A stretch of DNA of 64,000 nt from Pseudomonadales bacterium. GTDB taxonomy: Bacteria; Pseudomonadota; Gammaproteobacteria; Pseudomonadales; Ketobacteraceae. The stretch lies in contig PAPM01000012.1 of NCBI GenBank assembly GCA_002708905.1, positions 1 to 64,000 on the forward strand, written 5' to 3'. A model generated the notes under the pieces. The model did no database searches, was not told the DNA's origin, and saw only the letters and a list, made by a program, of their open reading frames with translations. The translations under genes and the position numbers were made by a program. Below, piece after piece: positions 62,878 to 64,000 of the stretch. Numbering within the stretch: position 1 is the first letter of the stretch; every line of letters begins with the position of its first letter.

Positions 62878-63284
62878 TGCGCCCCGGGCCTTGCCGCAAT
62901 GGCAATCTGATCAATGTCCGCCAATCGAATTTGATCCATCACTTTAACCAGAATACCGGTATCCGCCCGTTCATCGGACTGAACCACGACGGTGCCCTGG
63001 GGGCTTTCTGCGTGCATGCGCGCCACTTTGGCTTTTAAGGCCCGCACATCAATGGGACGGCCATCAATCCAGATATCACCGGACTCGTGAATGGCGATGA
63101 GGATGTTCGCACTCTCCTGGCGCTGTGCGGTATCCGCTTTGGGCGTGTTCACAGCAATACCGGACTCTTTAACGAAGGAGGTGGTCACGATAAAAAAGAT
63201 CAGCATGATGAAGACCACATCCAGCATGGGTGTCAGATCCAGCTCCGTTTCCTGGTCAGCCTGTTGATGCCTACGGGTTGCCAT
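62874..63284 (-). CDS. exbD: ExbD-family proton channel subunit
   Basis: The protein has 136 residues from the ATG at 63284, which has AGGAG six bases upstream; a frame extension of eight codons is unlikely. It has one membrane helix with the conserved Asp (LDLTPMLDVVFIMLIFF) and a periplasmic domain. It works with ExbB as the proton channel that drives TonB. The start lies 14 bases inside the preceding exbB gene. Confidence 0.93.
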   Translation of the reverse strand: MATRRHQQADQETELDLTPMLDVVFIMLIFFIVTTSFVKESGIAVNTPKADTAQRQESANILIAIHESGDIWIDGRPIDVRALKAKVARMHAESPQGTVVVQSDERADTGILVKVMDQIRLADIDQIAIAARPGAQ

Positions 63285-63843
63285 GAACCTCTCCTTTATA
63301 GCCATCACCTCCGGGTACGCCGAACGTCAACCCATCTTTAAACCGCTCCAACCGGTCCTGGGTCCAACGTTGCAATTGCGCCAGCATATATAATCCACTG
63401 ATGGATATGACCAGTCCCGCCATGGTGGGCAGCGTGGCCCTGAACACACCCCGCGCCATACTTTGCGCATCACTGGTGCCTTCCAGGGCGATGACATCAA
63501 ATACGGTGACCATTCCCGTCACGGTTCCCAGCAATCCCAGCAACGGGCACAGCAGGACCAGCGCCCGAATCAATGGTAGAAACTGGTTCAGACGCAGGTT
63601 CATATCCACAATTAACGCTTCCCGCACCTGATGGGCAAACCAGGAACTGCGCTCCCCCCGACTCATCCACTGTTGTTGCGATTGTGTGGTCTGGTTGCGT
63701 GCGAACAACAGCAAGTACAACAGACGTTCACCGATCAAGGTCCACATCACGGCAGACACCAGCAATAACAACCAGATCACCGGGCCGCCCTGTTCCGCGA
63801 AATCCTCCAGGTTGCGCCATACCGCTTTCCACATTTCAATCAT
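63271..63843 (-). CDS. exbB: ExbB/MotA/TolQ-family proton channel subunit
   Basis: From the ATG at 63843 (MIEMWKAVWRNLEDFAEQGG) the protein has 190 residues with three membrane helices (about 17-40, 95-118 and 140-160) and the conserved helix LLCPLLGLLGTVTGMVTVFDVI. Its ATG overlaps the stop of the upstream ExbB/TtpC-type gene (63836-63838). With ExbD it forms the proton channel for TonB. Confidence 0.93.
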   Translation of the reverse strand: MIEMWKAVWRNLEDFAEQGGPVIWLLLLVSAVMWTLIGERLLYLLLFARNQTTQSQQQWMSRGERSSWFAHQVREALIVDMNLRLNQFLPLIRALVLLCPLLGLLGTVTGMVTVFDVIALEGTSDAQSMARGVFRATLPTMAGLVISISGLYMLAQLQRWTQDRLERFKDGLTFGVPGGDGYKGEVHGNP

Positions 63844-64000
63844 GGCCGCTCCCTGCCTCGACCCGAGCAGCAAGCAGTCCCGCACTCTGTTCATCCAAAC
63901 GCTGTACCAGGTTCCTGGACATGGACACTACAAAACTGTGGGAGAACAACAGCGGTATGGCCACCACCAACCCCAGCACGGTGGTCATTAAGGCTTGGGA
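63836..64000 (-). CDS. C-terminal end of a second ExbB/TtpC-type protein
   Basis: A frame enters from the right edge and ends at TGA (63838-63836), giving the last 54 residues. It contains a membrane helix with TTVLGLVVAIPLLFSHSFV and a tail with LVQRLDEQSAGLLAARVEAG, as in the MotA/TolQ/ExbB family. Its position before a short ExbB matches TtpC of the Vibrio TonB2 cluster, a long ExbB-like protein with a periplasmic coiled coil. The rest lies beyond the window. Confidence 0.85.
   Translation of the reverse strand, partial: SQALMTTVLGLVVAIPLLFSHSFVVSMSRNLVQRLDEQSAGLLAARVEAGSGHD

Overview
The window is a dense, mostly single-copy chromosomal stretch from a Gram-negative gammaproteobacterium, with GC a little above one half. 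Many gene pairs point to a marine Pseudomonadales/Oceanospirillales-type bacterium (Ketobacter-, Alcanivorax- or Marinobacter-like; this is inference): NhaD, a DUF3336 patatin, a QsdR-type TetR regulator, the thiD-thiE-hemL block, a TonB2-like energiser and many small lipoproteins. I see no rRNA, tRNA, CRISPR array, insertion sequence or prophage. No gene-free stretch exceeds 300 bases; the two longest are 36195-36487 (AT-rich, one 16-base inverted repeat) and 50554-50852 (the deaD promoter).

Layout. 1-5.4 kb: a gene fragment, a Nudix lipoprotein, a 7TMR-DISM hybrid histidine kinase, a PlsC-type acyltransferase and two lipoproteins. 5.4-8.1 kb: a MoxR ATPase / CoxE-like VWA pair plus DUF5076. 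8.3-15.2 kb: PAP2 and LpxH-like phosphatases, the NhaD antiporter, DUF1289, a PstS-OmpA protein, DUF6279 and DUF2489. 15.3-17.8 kb: a two-receiver GGDEF-EAL protein and a 39-residue membrane peptide that I found by reading the sequence. 17.9-26.2 kb: an island built around Ser/Thr phosphorylation (macrodomain, tail-anchored protein, PP2C phosphatase, TagF, lipoprotein hydrolase, lipoprotein caspase-like protease, a membrane protein with repeated acidic-Thr motifs, and a Ser/Thr kinase), with no type VI secretion core genes. 26.3-37.2 kb: small unknown genes, an MMPL/RND transporter, a receiver-receiver-GGDEF protein, CbiM-like, FliL-like, MATE, DUF4282, a QsdR-type regulator, patatin, a GNAT protein and a thioesterase. 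37.3-40.1 kb: thiD-thiE-hemL. 40.2-44.8 kb: napEFDABC behind a perfect FNR box and a NarL/NarP-type palindrome. 45-50.6 kb: a secreted unknown protein, then a minus-strand series encoding two lipase-chaperone-like proteins, an apolipoprotein N-acyltransferase-like protein and a second Ser/Thr kinase whose periplasmic end resembles the LecA (PA-IL) lectin. 50.8-60.9 kb: deaD, a large lipoprotein hydrolase, a TPR lipoprotein, PBP1B, adenosine kinase, a cyclic-nucleotide-binding protein and an acyltransferase. 60.9-64 kb: TPR, TonB, ExbD, ExbB and the end of a second ExbB/TtpC-type protein, all on the minus strand.

How the parts may work together. Envelope maintenance and signalling dominate: lipoproteins, peptidoglycan synthesis, lipid remodelling, c-di-GMP proteins and two transmembrane Ser/Thr kinases with different periplasmic sensors. 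The most unusual parts are the orphan kinase/phosphatase/TagF/caspase island, the LecA-like kinase next to orphan lipase foldases, and a pair of paralogous proteins whose first receiver domain has lost its phosphoacceptor aspartate at the same position.
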